From: Colivivens sp963626085
Lineage (GTDB): Bacteria > Bacteroidota > Bacteroidia > Bacteroidales > Bacteroidaceae
NCBI GenBank assembly: GCA_963626085.1
Contig: CAVFVJ010000019.1
Span: 1 to 64,000 of the forward strand
Direction of reading: 5' to 3'
DNA length: 64,000 bases
A program made the translations under genes and the position numbers. Positions 37,198 to 45,783 of the stretch are shown here, one piece after another. The notes beneath the pieces were generated by a model, which saw only the letters and a list, made by a program, of their open reading frames with translations, was not told the origin of the DNA and ran no database searches. Every line of letters begins with the position of its first letter. Within the stretch, counting starts at the first letter, position 1.

Positions 37198-37946
37198 GTC
37201 AGCAACTGTGTTAAGAATATGTCTGAAAAGAGGATGAGTATACTGCTCGACACTACAGCATCTGTACTTGCCTTGCCCACCTCCACTGAACCGCCTGAAA
37301 CGGTATAGCCTTTGTAAGACGAGACAGTGGTGATGATGAAGGCATAGACCACTGCCTTGATGATACCACACCAGAAGAACCACTGGTTGAACCCATATCG
37401 GAATCCTTCAGTCAGTTCCGACACAGTTGTAGTGCCCATAAGCGAAGTGCAGTAGGCCCCAATGATACCCGAAACTACACTAAAGGTCACAAGTACCGGC
37501 ATAATAGTCATCAGTCCCGCCACTTTTGGAAGGATGAGATAGTTCGCGGAATTGACGCCCATGATGTCCAAAGCATCAATCTGTTGAGTGATACGCATCG
37601 TACCCAGCTCGGAAGCTATGTTCGACCCCACTTTTCCCGCCAGGATGAGGCACATAATGGAGGATGAGAACTCCAGCAACATGATCTCACGGGTGGTATA
37701 CCCGACGACCATACGCGGCATCCACGGACTCTGTATGTTTAGTTTTATCTGAAGACAGATGACCGCACCAATAAAGAACGAGATTATCAGCACTATGCCA
37801 ATCGAGTTGTATCCCAACTGAAACATCTCGTTCACATACTGTCTGAAGAACATCCTCCAACGGTCGGGACGCGTGTGAACACGCCCCATCAACAGGACGT
37901 AACGCCCCAAATCTGTCAGTGCACCTTTCAATGATAGCATAAGCAT
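37194..37946 (-). CDS. MlaE-like ABC transporter permease, 250 aa
   Basis: The MlaE/YrbE family: five or so membrane segments with LEFSSSIMCLILAGKVGSNIASELGTMRITQQIDALDIMGVN, which matches the conserved cytoplasmic loop of the family. The ATG at 37946 is used because the upstream alternative (TTG at 37961) lies inside the -7 box TAAATTTG (37959-37966). It forms the inner membrane core of the lipid transporter with MlaF. Confidence 0.93.
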   Translation of the reverse strand: MLMLSLKGALTDLGRYVLLMGRVHTRPDRWRMFFRQYVNEMFQLGYNSIGIVLIISFFIGAVICLQIKLNIQSPWMPRMVVGYTTREIMLLEFSSSIMCLILAGKVGSNIASELGTMRITQQIDALDIMGVNSANYLILPKVAGLMTIMPVLVTFSVVSGIIGAYCTSLMGTTTVSELTEGFRYGFNQWFFWCGIIKAVVYAFIITTVSSYKGYTVSGGSVEVGKASTDAVVSSSILILFSDIFLTQLLT

Positions 37947-37958
37947 ATTTTTGCCGTG

Positions 37959-37966
37959 CAAATTTA
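37959..37966 (-). promoter_or_regulatory. -7 box of the mlaE-mlaF promoter
   Basis: TAAATTTG on the minus strand, 12 bases before the mlaE ATG, giving a very short leader. The -33 region is not clear. Confidence 0.5.
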
Positions 37967-38040
37967 CTGAAAAACGAATAAAACAGGTGTTCCGGCACGT
38001 TTTATTTAGTTCCCGACTCTATAAATCAGCAAACAATTAG

Positions 38041-38048
38041 TAATTTTG
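38041..38048 (+). promoter_or_regulatory. -7 box of the lptB promoter
   Basis: TAATTTTG, 23 bases before the lptB start, in the 110-base divergent region shared with mlaE; no good -33 box. Confidence 0.45.
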
Positions 38049-38071
38049 CAACCGTAAAGCAAGAATTAAGC

Positions 38072-38932
38072 ATGACTGCAACAGGCAACAGAGACAATGC
38101 GCCACGCATAACGAATGCTGGCGATGCGGAGATTCCACCCTACTCAGATGACAGGATGACTCTCTACACCCGCAACCTCGTCAAGACGTACGGAAAGCGC
38201 ACCGTAGTGAACGACGTGTCAATACACGTGCGCCAGGGCGAGATAGTGGGACTCCTCGGTCCGAACGGAGCGGGAAAGACAACATCCTTCTACATGACGA
38301 CGGGTTTGGTTGTACCCAATGCAGGGAGAGTATTCCTGAACGATTTGGAGATAACCAAGTATCCTGTGGCGCAACGTGCCCGTCAAGGTGTTGGTTACCT
38401 TGCCCAGGAAGCGTCGGTATTCCGAACCATGAGTGTGGAGGACAATATCATGACCGTGCTTGAGATGACCGGCAAACCCCGAGACTACCAACGAGACAAG
38501 TTAGAGAGCCTGCTTGACGAGTTCCGTCTGCAGAAGGTACGTAAGAACAAAGGCAATCAGCTATCTGGAGGAGAGCGTCGGCGTTGCGAGATTGCACGTT
38601 GCCTTGCTATCGATCCTAAATTCATAATGCTTGACGAACCATTTGCAGGAGTCGACCCGATTGCAGTGGAGGATATACAGTACATCGTATGGAAACTGAA
38701 AGATCGCAATATAGGCATCTTGATTACAGACCACAACGTACAAGAGACGCTCTGCATCACCGACCGTGCTTATCTGCTTTTTGAAGGCCGCATATTATTC
38801 AAAGGGACACCACAAGAGCTGGCACACAACCAAGTAGTGCGTGACAAGTACCTCGGATCCAACTTCGTTCTCCGTCCCAAGGACTTCCAGTTGATTGAGG
38901 AGAAGAAACTGAGGGAAGCCGAAGAAGAGTAG
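38072..38932 (+). CDS. lptB: LPS export ABC transporter ATP-binding protein LptB, 286 aa
   Basis: GPNGAGKTTSFYMTTGLV (Walker A with the LptB-type Phe/Tyr), QLSGGERRRCEIARCLA (signature) and MLDEPFAGVDPIAVEDI (Walker B) are all typical of LptB. It drives LPS extraction from the inner membrane with LptFG. The first 28 residues are a non-conserved extension; the Met at about residue 29 (MTLYTRNL) would give the usual family length and may be the true start. It faces away from mlaE-mlaF and converges with the ABC exporter. Confidence 0.94.
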   Translation: MTATGNRDNAPRITNAGDAEIPPYSDDRMTLYTRNLVKTYGKRTVVNDVSIHVRQGEIVGLLGPNGAGKTTSFYMTTGLVVPNAGRVFLNDLEITKYPVAQRARQGVGYLAQEASVFRTMSVEDNIMTVLEMTGKPRDYQRDKLESLLDEFRLQKVRKNKGNQLSGGERRRCEIARCLAIDPKFIMLDEPFAGVDPIAVEDIQYIVWKLKDRNIGILITDHNVQETLCITDRAYLLFEGRILFKGTPQELAHNQVVRDKYLGSNFVLRPKDFQLIEEKKLREAEEE

Positions 38933-38946
38933 GTAAAGTCAGATTG

Positions 38947-40578
38947 TCAAAGTGTGACTCTTTCGTCACACAACTCACCCACCAATGGACTGTGGGTAAT
39001 CATAATCATTGTTTTTGTCGGATATGCGGTAAACAGTCGCTGGCACAGTTCGCGTGCAGTCTGTTCATCAAGCGCACTGCTTATCTCGTCAAGTAGCAGA
39101 ACAGATCCGGGACGAAGCAGTCCACGTGCAATGGCAATACGTTGTGCTTGTCCCTCACTCAGTCCGACCCCACGTTCCCCCAACTCAGAGTCAAGTCCCA
39201 TCGGCAGTTCTGTCACGAAATCAGCACACGCCACATGAAGTACCTCCAACATCTCATCATCGGTAGCGTCCGACTTTGCTAGTAACAAATTATCACGTAC
39301 CGTACCGCTCATTAGGGTGTTGCCCTGTGGCACAAACACAAAATCTGCACGTGTCGCGGCACTGACAGGAATTTGTGAGCCGTCCTTTCCACACAGTTTG
39401 ATTACCCCATCATCAGGCTGTATAAACCCGAGCATAAGGCGAAACAAGGTTGTCTTTCCTATACCTGTCTCGCCCAGTATGGCAGTCTTTGAGCCTGGCG
39501 CGAAATAGTGGGTAAAACCATCCAATACTATCCTGTCGCCCTTGGCGTAACGGAAACATACATTCTCGAACATCACTCCTAATGCATCCTTATGCACACA
39601 CACATCGCCACAGTTATCATTCTGTTCCACTTCCGCCTTTTCCAGTTCGTTCAGACGGTCAATACTTGCAGTAGAGTGTATCACACCCGGCACAAGATTC
39701 AGAAGTTGTAGTATCGGGTTCTGTATCATACCCACCAACTGAAGAAAAGAGGTCATTACGCCAAAGGTGATTGTACCGTTGCGCAATCCGATGCCGCCCC
39801 AAACGAAAGCGAGCAGATAACCCAACCCGAACACCAGGCCGAGAAGCATACGGGTGGACACTGTAAAGCGCGTGCGCCTCATTATGGTGGACCACAAGTG
39901 TCGTTGCATGGATTCCAAGCGGTCACACATCTGTTGTTCACTGCCAAGCGAGCGCAAAACCGCATTATACTCCATTCCCTCCTGTACATGCATCTGTATA
40001 CGACTCTCGTCAGTGCGTATATCGAGTGTCATCTGGCGCAATTTACGTGCGACCAACTTGGCTGACACGACAGCTATAGGGGTAAGCAGTAGCAATGCCC
40101 ATGCAAGTCGTGCATCAAACCATCTCATCAAGAGAAATGCCCCACACAACTGCACTGTCGTTATCACCATCTGAGGCAGACTGGAAGCAGAGGTGGCGGT
40201 CACCGCGTCTATGTCCTTCGACATGCGCGATGTCACATCCCCAGAGTGCAAGCCATGTCCGGTGAAGAGCTGTCTGCGGAACAGACTGCCAAAGATACGC
40301 AGCCGCATATCATTTGTCTGACGGACAGTTGCGGTCATGGTCATGTAATAATCGACCTGACGGAGTGCGGTCATGCATATCACTACAATGACCAGAAACG
40401 CGATCATACCCAACACATCCGACGACTCACTTGAGTGGATTGTCTCGTCAATAAACATACGACACAGCCACACCATCAGGATGCTCAAGGCGACCCGAAG
40501 GACTCCAGACACGATACGCACTGCAATGTTCAGGCGTATGCCACGGGTGTTGTGTATAATCCAGCGAACGTAGTTCAT
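38947..40578 (-). CDS. ABC exporter, fused membrane and ATPase domains, 543 aa
   Basis: The N-terminal half (1-300) has about six membrane helices of the type-1 exporter fold. The ATPase half has LGETGIGKTTLF (Walker A), GVGLSEGQAQRIAIARGLL (signature) and SVLLLDEISSALDEQ (Walker B). No peptidase C39 domain is present. It is the last gene of the peptide-maturation-like cassette, overlapping the PqqD-like gene by 4 bases, so it probably exports the product. It is convergent with lptB, with 14 bases between stops. Confidence 0.9.
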   Translation of the reverse strand: MNYVRWIIHNTRGIRLNIAVRIVSGVLRVALSILMVWLCRMFIDETIHSSESSDVLGMIAFLVIVVICMTALRQVDYYMTMTATVRQTNDMRLRIFGSLFRRQLFTGHGLHSGDVTSRMSKDIDAVTATSASSLPQMVITTVQLCGAFLLMRWFDARLAWALLLLTPIAVVSAKLVARKLRQMTLDIRTDESRIQMHVQEGMEYNAVLRSLGSEQQMCDRLESMQRHLWSTIMRRTRFTVSTRMLLGLVFGLGYLLAFVWGGIGLRNGTITFGVMTSFLQLVGMIQNPILQLLNLVPGVIHSTASIDRLNELEKAEVEQNDNCGDVCVHKDALGVMFENVCFRYAKGDRIVLDGFTHYFAPGSKTAILGETGIGKTTLFRLMLGFIQPDDGVIKLCGKDGSQIPVSAATRADFVFVPQGNTLMSGTVRDNLLLAKSDATDDEMLEVLHVACADFVTELPMGLDSELGERGVGLSEGQAQRIAIARGLLRPGSVLLLDEISSALDEQTARELCQRLFTAYPTKTMIMITHSPLVGELCDERVTL

Positions 40579-40844
40579 TCAAAGGCTCCCGCCTGCTGCC
40601 ACTCGTCAATCATCTTAACGACATCCAACTTGGCCTGTTCCGGCTCTACATCATACTCACGGCACAATGCATCCACCAGAGGTTCGATTGAGACATCATC
40701 CAATCCCACCGCTACCTTCCAGAGGAATGCAGCACTATCATTAAGACTCAACAAGTTTCCGAAATCGAGAGCATCGAGTCCTTCGCCTACGATGACCTGT
40801 ACTCCACACACTTCACGCAATACCAATCCTTTCCTTATTCTCAT
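40575..40844 (-). CDS. PqqD family (RiPP recognition element) protein, 89 aa
   Basis: The start is set at MRIRKGLVLREV; a longer reading runs into the peptidase gene. The sequence follows the PqqD fold: an N-terminal beta part (LREVCGVQVIVGEG), LLSLNDSAAFLWKVAVG, then helices with LVDALCREYDVEPEQAKLDVVKMIDEWQQAGAF. PqqD-like domains bind the leader of ribosomally made peptides and hand it to a modifying enzyme. The 4-base overlaps on both sides make it a fixed part of the cassette. No radical SAM enzyme is adjacent. Confidence 0.88.
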   Translation of the reverse strand: MRIRKGLVLREVCGVQVIVGEGLDALDFGNLLSLNDSAAFLWKVAVGLDDVSIEPLVDALCREYDVEPEQAKLDVVKMIDEWQQAGAFE

Positions 40845-41284
40845 CTCTTTATATTTTTGTTTGTTCTTCTGTAAATTGCCAAAATCCAGCGTCGTACGGG
40901 ACGCAGCACATACCACACACTGGCAGCGTACAGACTCCACCTTGACTGTAGCGAACGTCGTCTGCCATCAGCTCCGACAACATGCGTAGCCACCGCCTTG
41001 ATATCTGACATAAGACAATGTTCCACACCCCTCAGGTTAGCATCTCCCATCAGTACGACACGGTCACCGCTGACATTTATAACACGATGAACCACATAAT
41101 GACTGCCGTCTACCCATGCCAGCACTACAACCCCCTTCCTTATATCCTTTGGAAGGGAAAGGAGCACACTTTCCTTACCTCCAATAATGAAAGGGAGCAT
41201 ACTGAAGCCGTTCACAGGAAACGTGACAGTAACTCCTTCATTCACTAGCCTTATGGCCTCACCTATTATCTGTCCGTCAGTCAT
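40841..41284 (-). CDS. S24/S26 family peptidase, signal-peptidase-like, 147 aa
   Basis: The start is the ATG at 41284; a TTG upstream (41308) would overlap the kinase-like gene. NGFSMLPF (Ser28) matches box B of signal peptidase I, HYVVHRVI (His66) has the His of the Ser-His type in place of Lys, and LMGDANLRG matches box E. A hydrophobic C-terminal helix (about 115-138) may anchor it. It could remove the leader of a peptide before export (inference). It overlaps the PqqD-like gene by 4 bases. Confidence 0.82.
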   Translation of the reverse strand: MTDGQIIGEAIRLVNEGVTVTFPVNGFSMLPFIIGGKESVLLSLPKDIRKGVVVLAWVDGSHYVVHRVINVSGDRVVLMGDANLRGVEHCLMSDIKAVATHVVGADGRRRSLQSRWSLYAASVWYVLRPVRRWILAIYRRTNKNIKR

Positions 41285-41286
41285 TG

Positions 41287-42144
41287 TTATTTTACCGTTT
41301 CGTAACAAAGACGTGCGGCAGCCTCATCCGGAAGACATTCAAAATACCATACTGGGACTCTCATCGCCAAGGCGTTCTCTGTGTTGTGCAATCCGTCTGC
41401 CACCCTCACATCCCATCGTTTGCCTGATATACTCGGAACTACAGCCGCATATGCGGAAACCCCCTCTAAGCGTCTTATCTTGTTGTAAGGAGCCTGCGAC
41501 AACAAGACGATGCCTCCGAGGGAAGCTGACACATTACGGTAACACGGAGTCTTACCACTCCACGGGCTGCCATACACTGTCACTTCTCCGCACCCATCAA
41601 CCCTAACCACTGGATTGTCGTCATTCATCAGTTCTGTCCCCTCCACATATCGAAGCCACAGTTTGGCATGAGTGCTCTTGCCTGTGCCGCTCCGGCCGAG
41701 GAACATATAAGCCTTTCCGGCCTTGCTGACAACAGCAGAGTGGAACAACGCGACCCCTTCATTAGCAGTGGCAAGTGCATAGAGTATCATCAACGAGTTA
41801 TCAAGCGCATGCTTTTTGGCATTGTCTGTCAAAACCAATCGTGCACAATGGTAATCCGAGTCACATATAAGGAATCCAGATGTTTTGCTCTTGACTTTAA
41901 ACTCGAAGACGGGTCGGTCATCAACCATTCCACATACAATTTCATTGTCTCCATCTTTCTGTCGAGTCTCCTCCACATAATCCACGCCAGAGCCTCCTCC
42001 GACATTAAGAGTAAACAAAGGCTCACTGTCATCGCAGACAAAAGGCTCATAATTTGTCATGAGGGGAGTCAGATTCTCCTCCGCAGACACAGCGAACACA
42101 CATTCACCAACCTTGTAGTATATGGTTTCCATAAGAGTATTCAT
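41287..42144 (-). CDS. HPr kinase/phosphorylase-like protein, 285 aa
   Basis: A P-loop at 150-157 (GRSGTGKS), a DDNP motif at 175-178 and YGSPWSGK at 191-198 match the HprK C-terminal fold, which is also found in kinase enzymes of lasso peptide and other RiPP clusters. The N-terminal HprK domain is replaced by an unrelated beta-rich region. No HPr gene is near. It lies between a lipoprotein gene (4-base overlap) and the peptidase gene (2 bases), so it likely phosphorylates the peptide or a partner protein of the cassette (inference). Confidence 0.8.
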   Translation of the reverse strand: MNTLMETIYYKVGECVFAVSAEENLTPLMTNYEPFVCDDSEPLFTLNVGGGSGVDYVEETRQKDGDNEIVCGMVDDRPVFEFKVKSKTSGFLICDSDYHCARLVLTDNAKKHALDNSLMILYALATANEGVALFHSAVVSKAGKAYMFLGRSGTGKSTHAKLWLRYVEGTELMNDDNPVVRVDGCGEVTVYGSPWSGKTPCYRNVSASLGGIVLLSQAPYNKIRRLEGVSAYAAVVPSISGKRWDVRVADGLHNTENALAMRVPVWYFECLPDEAAARLCYETVK

Positions 42145-42545
42145 TCACTGATGCATAAATTCCATTTTCCGTCAGCATGCTTCACCTTCTGTATACACCT
42201 CTCCCTTGTACCGTCATTGTACTTTAGCTCATAACTGACAGCATAGAGTGAATCCCCCTCTTGCACCGATCCGACAGGTGTTATACATTGTAATCCGCCA
42301 CGTCCCTTCACACTGTTGACATACTCATTGAGAACCATACGAAGCCACAGAGTCTTGGTAGAATCCAAAGGCGCACCGAAGTCTGAATTTCGCATGTACG
42401 CATCAACATCACCCGAATACAAGGCGGCCAACGTGGTCACGACTGCATCACGAGCCTGCTCTGCAGGAGTCTGCTCGTCCTCACCACATGAGAACAGGAC
42501 CGAACAGCCAACAGCTACCAACATCACAACCAAAACACGCATCAT
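42141..42545 (-). CDS. small lipoprotein, DUF4878-like, 134 aa
   Basis: The signal peptide ends VLFS-C (lipid-bearing Cys at about residue 20). The mature part has a cystatin/NTF2-like shape (AVVTTLAALYSGDVDAYM...DSLYAVSYELKYNDG...KVKHADGKWNLC), as in DUF4878 proteins. Its start overlaps the der stop (ATGA) and its end overlaps the kinase-like gene by 4 bases, so it begins the cassette. It could bind the product or shield the cell from it, but this is only position-based. Confidence 0.75.
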   Translation of the reverse strand: MMRVLVVMLVAVGCSVLFSCGEDEQTPAEQARDAVVTTLAALYSGDVDAYMRNSDFGAPLDSTKTLWLRMVLNEYVNSVKGRGGLQCITPVGSVQEGDSLYAVSYELKYNDGTRERCIQKVKHADGKWNLCISE

Positions 42546-43855
42546 TTCTGTCGTATGAATATGTTGATTGGTGTACCGCAGAAATTCCAGTGCTCACGTA
42601 TCTGGTTTTCCAGAAAACGTTTGTACGGTTCCTTCACATACTGCGGTAAGTTGGCATAAAAGACGAACGACGGCACATATGTTGCAGGCAGTTGCATACA
42701 GTACTTTATTTTGATGTACTTGCCCTTGATTGAAGGTGGCGGTGTAGCCTCAATAATTGGCAGCATCACCTCATTCAGTTTATGAGTTGAGACCTTGTTC
42801 ACACGATTCTTATAAGCGTTCTCGGCCTCCTCCAACACCTTATATATGCGTTGTTTGGTCTGTGCCGAAGCAAAGATAATCTGAAAATCCGTGAACGGAG
42901 CGAACCTCTGGCGTATAGTACTTTCGAAATGTTTGATGGCTTCTTGGCTCTTGTCATTCGCCAAATCCCATTTGTTGACCACCACAACCAGTCCCTTCTG
43001 GTTCTTCTGTATCACCTGAAAGATATTGACATCCTGCATCTCTATTCCGCGTGTAGCATCTATCATGAGCACACACACATCAGAATTTTCTATGGCGCGG
43101 ATGGAGCGCATCACTGAATAGAATTCCAGGTCTTCGTTCACCTTCTTCTTGCGGCGGATGCCTGCAGTGTCGACAAGATAAAAGTCAAATCCGAACTTAT
43201 TGTACTTTGTGTAGATGGAGTCGCGAGTGGTTCCAGCTATGTCTGTCACCACATTACGACTGTCTCCGAGGAATGCGTTGATTATGGACGACTTGCCCAC
43301 ATTCGGGCGACCTACCACTGCAATACGTGGGATGTCTTCCTCTATCACATCCGACATTTCCTTTGTAAACTTGCTGACCACCAAGTCCAACAAATCGCCT
43401 GTACCACTGCCTGTAGATGCTGATATGCACACTGGATCGCCCAGACCCAAAGAGTAGAACTCTGCACTGTTGTACTGCAATTCATTAGAGTCTGTCTTGT
43501 TACAACACAGGATGGTCGGAATCTTCACACGACGAAGGATGTCCGCCACTTCCTGATCAAGGTCGGTCACTCCGTTCTGTATGTCCACCATAAAAAGAAT
43601 CACGTCACATTCCTCTATAGCAATCAACACCTGTTTACGTATCTCCTCTTCGAACACGTCATCCGAATTGACCACCCATCCACCGGTATCGACTACTGAA
43701 AACTCCTTGTTGCCCCACTCACACTTGCCATACTGGCGGTCGCGAGTAGTTCCAGACTCATCGCTTACTATTGCATGACGAGTCTGTGTCAGACGGTTAA
43801 ACAGTGTTGACTTTCCCACATTCGGGCGTCCTACTATCGCTACTAGATTTGCCAT
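42542..43855 (-). CDS. der: GTPase Der (EngA), 437 aa
   Basis: Two G domains in tandem, GRPNVGKSTLFNRL with DTGGW at residues 8-60 and GRPNVGKSSIINAFLGD with DTAGIRRKKK at about 180-240, followed by a KH-like C-terminal domain (PSFVFYANLPQYVKEPYKRFLENQIRE). It assembles the 50S ribosomal subunit. Its stop overlaps the start of the lipoprotein gene of the peptide-type cassette, so the cassette depends at least partly on this transcript. Confidence 0.97.
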   Translation of the reverse strand: MANLVAIVGRPNVGKSTLFNRLTQTRHAIVSDESGTTRDRQYGKCEWGNKEFSVVDTGGWVVNSDDVFEEEIRKQVLIAIEECDVILFMVDIQNGVTDLDQEVADILRRVKIPTILCCNKTDSNELQYNSAEFYSLGLGDPVCISASTGSGTGDLLDLVVSKFTKEMSDVIEEDIPRIAVVGRPNVGKSSIINAFLGDSRNVVTDIAGTTRDSIYTKYNKFGFDFYLVDTAGIRRKKKVNEDLEFYSVMRSIRAIENSDVCVLMIDATRGIEMQDVNIFQVIQKNQKGLVVVVNKWDLANDKSQEAIKHFESTIRQRFAPFTDFQIIFASAQTKQRIYKVLEEAENAYKNRVNKVSTHKLNEVMLPIIEATPPPSIKGKYIKIKYCMQLPATYVPSFVFYANLPQYVKEPYKRFLENQIREHWNFCGTPINIFIRQK

Positions 43856-43877
43856 TTATGTTTGTTTCATTATGTTA

Positions 43878-44765
43878 TTACTTGGGATTGTACCCGAACA
43901 GATCCAGTTCCCGATCCGAATCCCTCCAATCCTTGTCCACCTTCACAAACACCTCCAGATAAATGTGTTTGTCAAAGAACTTCTCAAGCGACTTGCGCGC
44001 TTCTGTCGCCACTTTCTTCAGAGCCTTACCTTGATAACCTATGATGATGCCTTTCTGACTGTCGTGATTCACGTATATGACTGCATGGATGCGTATTATC
44101 TTGGATTCCTCCTTGAAACTCTCTATTCCCACTTCCACTGAATAGGGGATTTCCTTGTCGTAATACAGAAGTATCTTCTCACGTATGATTTCGCTCACAA
44201 AGAAACGGGCTGGTTTGTCTGTCAGCTGATCCTTGTCAAAATAGGGCGGACATTCAGGCAGCAACTCCCTTATTCGCCTCATAACAACATCCACATTAAA
44301 CTTAGCGGTTGCCGACACTGGAATAATCTCTGCCTTGGGCAGTGTGGCGTGCCATTCCTCCACCAATTCCACCAGACGTTCCTGATTGGTCAAGTCAATC
44401 TTGTTGATCAATACCAGTACGGGAGTGTCCTGTGTGCCCACTTTCCTAAGGAAGTCACTGTTCTTGTCTATTTTCTCAACTGGGTCAGTTACATAAAGCA
44501 GCACGTCTGCATCCTCCAGTGCGCTCTCCGAAAAAGCAAGCATCGATGCCTGTAACTTGTAACTCGGCTTGAGAACACCAGGAGTGTCGCTGAACACGAT
44601 CTGTGCCTCTTCGTCGTTGATTATGCCCATGATCCTATGACGTGTGGTCTGAGCCTTGAATGTGGCAATGGATATTCTCTCCCCAACAAAGAGATTCATT
44701 AGGGTGGACTTTCCCACGTTCGGATTGCCTACGATGTTTACAAATCCCGATTTATGCATATACAA
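43878..44765 (-). CDS. era: GTPase Era, 295 aa
   Basis: GNPNVGKSTLMNLF, DTPGVLKPSYKL, and NKIDLTNQ give the GTPase; the C-terminal KH domain reads GIIIGYQGKALKKVATEARKSLEKFF. It is needed for 16S rRNA maturation and 30S assembly. der follows after 22 bases. The start may be the second Met six bases downstream. Confidence 0.97.
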   Translation of the reverse strand: MYMHKSGFVNIVGNPNVGKSTLMNLFVGERISIATFKAQTTRHRIMGIINDEEAQIVFSDTPGVLKPSYKLQASMLAFSESALEDADVLLYVTDPVEKIDKNSDFLRKVGTQDTPVLVLINKIDLTNQERLVELVEEWHATLPKAEIIPVSATAKFNVDVVMRRIRELLPECPPYFDKDQLTDKPARFFVSEIIREKILLYYDKEIPYSVEVGIESFKEESKIIRIHAVIYVNHDSQKGIIIGYQGKALKKVATEARKSLEKFFDKHIYLEVFVKVDKDWRDSDRELDLFGYNPK

Positions 44766-44772
44766 TTAAAAC

Positions 44773-44806
44773 GAAAAAAAACGCATCGTATTGGTATGCG
44801 ATGCGT
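44773..44806 (-). terminator. intrinsic terminator after rpmF
   Basis: On the minus strand ACGCATCG / CGATGCGT (44781-44788 with 44799-44806) is followed by a run of T (44773-44780). It lies between rpmF and era, so era-der and the cassette behind them need read-through or their own start. Confidence 0.8.
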
Positions 44807-44821
44807 TTGTTATTCTGAAGT

Positions 44822-45007
44822 TTAGATTGCCTCTTCCTTAACAATTGCAACCTTTCCTCTGTAATACCCACATGCCGGGCAAACAGTGTGATAAACGTAG
44901 TACTCGCCACAGTGTGGGCAAACTGCCAATGTTGGAGCGACCGCTCCGTCGTGGGTTCTTCTCTTGCGACCCCTTGTCTTTGATTGTCTCCGTTTAGGAT
45001 GTGCCAT
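44822..45007 (-). CDS. rpmF: 50S ribosomal protein L32, 61 aa
   Basis: MAHPKRRQSKTRGRKRRTHD at the start and the zinc-binding CPHCGEYYVYHTVCPACGYY give L32 at full length. The gene is followed by a strong terminator, and DUF177 precedes it by 20 bases, the usual pairing. The fabH gene often found after rpmF is absent. Confidence 0.97.
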   Translation of the reverse strand: MAHPKRRQSKTRGRKRRTHDGAVAPTLAVCPHCGEYYVYHTVCPACGYYRGKVAIVKEEAI

Positions 45008-45027
45008 AGTTCTTTTCTATTTTAAAT

Positions 45028-45516
45028 TTACATTTCCTTCTCTTCCTCATCACTGTCTTCACCGCTTCGGGCGGAAAGATGCTCCTCAAGGGTAGCAATC
45101 ATAGCTTCGTCACAGTTCCCAGGTTCATGAACCAGCTTCAAAGGCAGACTGAGTGCAATAAACTCATAAATAATATGTGAGAGATCTATCACCCCCTCTT
45201 TCTCGGGAACGACAATCACATCACCCTCGTCGCTGTAGTTTTCTCCGATTGTCACTGCAATCTCGTCCGACGTGTCGACCGGAATCTCGACATCCGCCAA
45301 ACACCTATCGCATGGAGCATACACCACACCAACTGAATGGATGTCGAAACGAAATCTTGTATCAACCGTGCCACTCACACATACTGTAGTATGAATCCGT
45401 CCACGATGAATCAACCCGTCTATCGCATCGAAGAACGAGTCATCAATCGCATATTCGGTTTCCAAACCATCAATACCGCGACTAAACAAGTCTATCTCAA
45501 ATCCGTTCTTATCCAT
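45028..45516 (-). CDS. DUF177 (YceD-like) protein, 162 aa
   Basis: YceD/DUF177 family: a two-Cys region with APCDRCLADVEIPVD near residue 65 and the acidic C-terminus. It is regularly encoded before rpmF and has been linked to 23S rRNA accumulation. Its promoter lies so close that the transcript may begin only a few bases before the ATG. Confidence 0.9.
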   Translation of the reverse strand: MDKNGFEIDLFSRGIDGLETEYAIDDSFFDAIDGLIHRGRIHTTVCVSGTVDTRFRFDIHSVGVVYAPCDRCLADVEIPVDTSDEIAVTIGENYSDEGDVIVVPEKEGVIDLSHIIYEFIALSLPLKLVHEPGNCDEAMIATLEEHLSARSGEDSDEEEKEM

Positions 45517-45524
45517 TTGGGGTG

Positions 45525-45555
45525 CAAAGTTACTGTATTTTTAATTACTGACAAA
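45525..45555 (-). promoter_or_regulatory. promoter of the DUF177-rpmF operon
   Basis: On the minus strand TTTG (45552-45555), 19 bases, TAACTTTG (45525-45532), only 8 bases before the ATG of DUF177, so a near-leaderless message. Confidence 0.6.
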
Positions 45556-45745
45556 ATTTTTCCTCATCAACTTGCGGTGGACCGTATTTTTTCTCGCAGG
45601 TCTTCGAGTTTTTTCTCTCAGACCTTCGAATTCATTTTCATCAACCATTGTTCCTATTCAAGAGTTCCAGACTCCTGGAGTGTTAAAAATCGGGTCGCAA
45701 CAAAGAAAAACGCAGTCAGCGCATCGACATACGAAGATGACGTAC

Positions 45746-45753
45746 TATCTTTG
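45746..45753 (+). promoter_or_regulatory. -7 box of the small lipoprotein gene
   Basis: TATCTTTG, 30 bases before the start codon at 45784; no matching -33 box. Confidence 0.5.
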
Positions 45754-45783
45754 CATTACCAAATTTTTAATAATACGCATAAA

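Noticed and set aside
37198..37383. Earlier start for the MlaF-like ATPase
   Set aside because: The extra 62 residues are out-of-frame translation of mlaE, low in domain sense; the 4-base overlap start fits.
38952..38971. Hairpin GTGTGAC/GTCACAC as a terminator between lptB and the ABC exporter
   Set aside because: The stem is only 7 bp, lies within the exporter's last codons and has no T-run.
45337..45783. N-terminal extension of the small lipoprotein at 45784
   Set aside because: It runs antisense through DUF177 and across the -7 box, and would destroy the lipoprotein signal.
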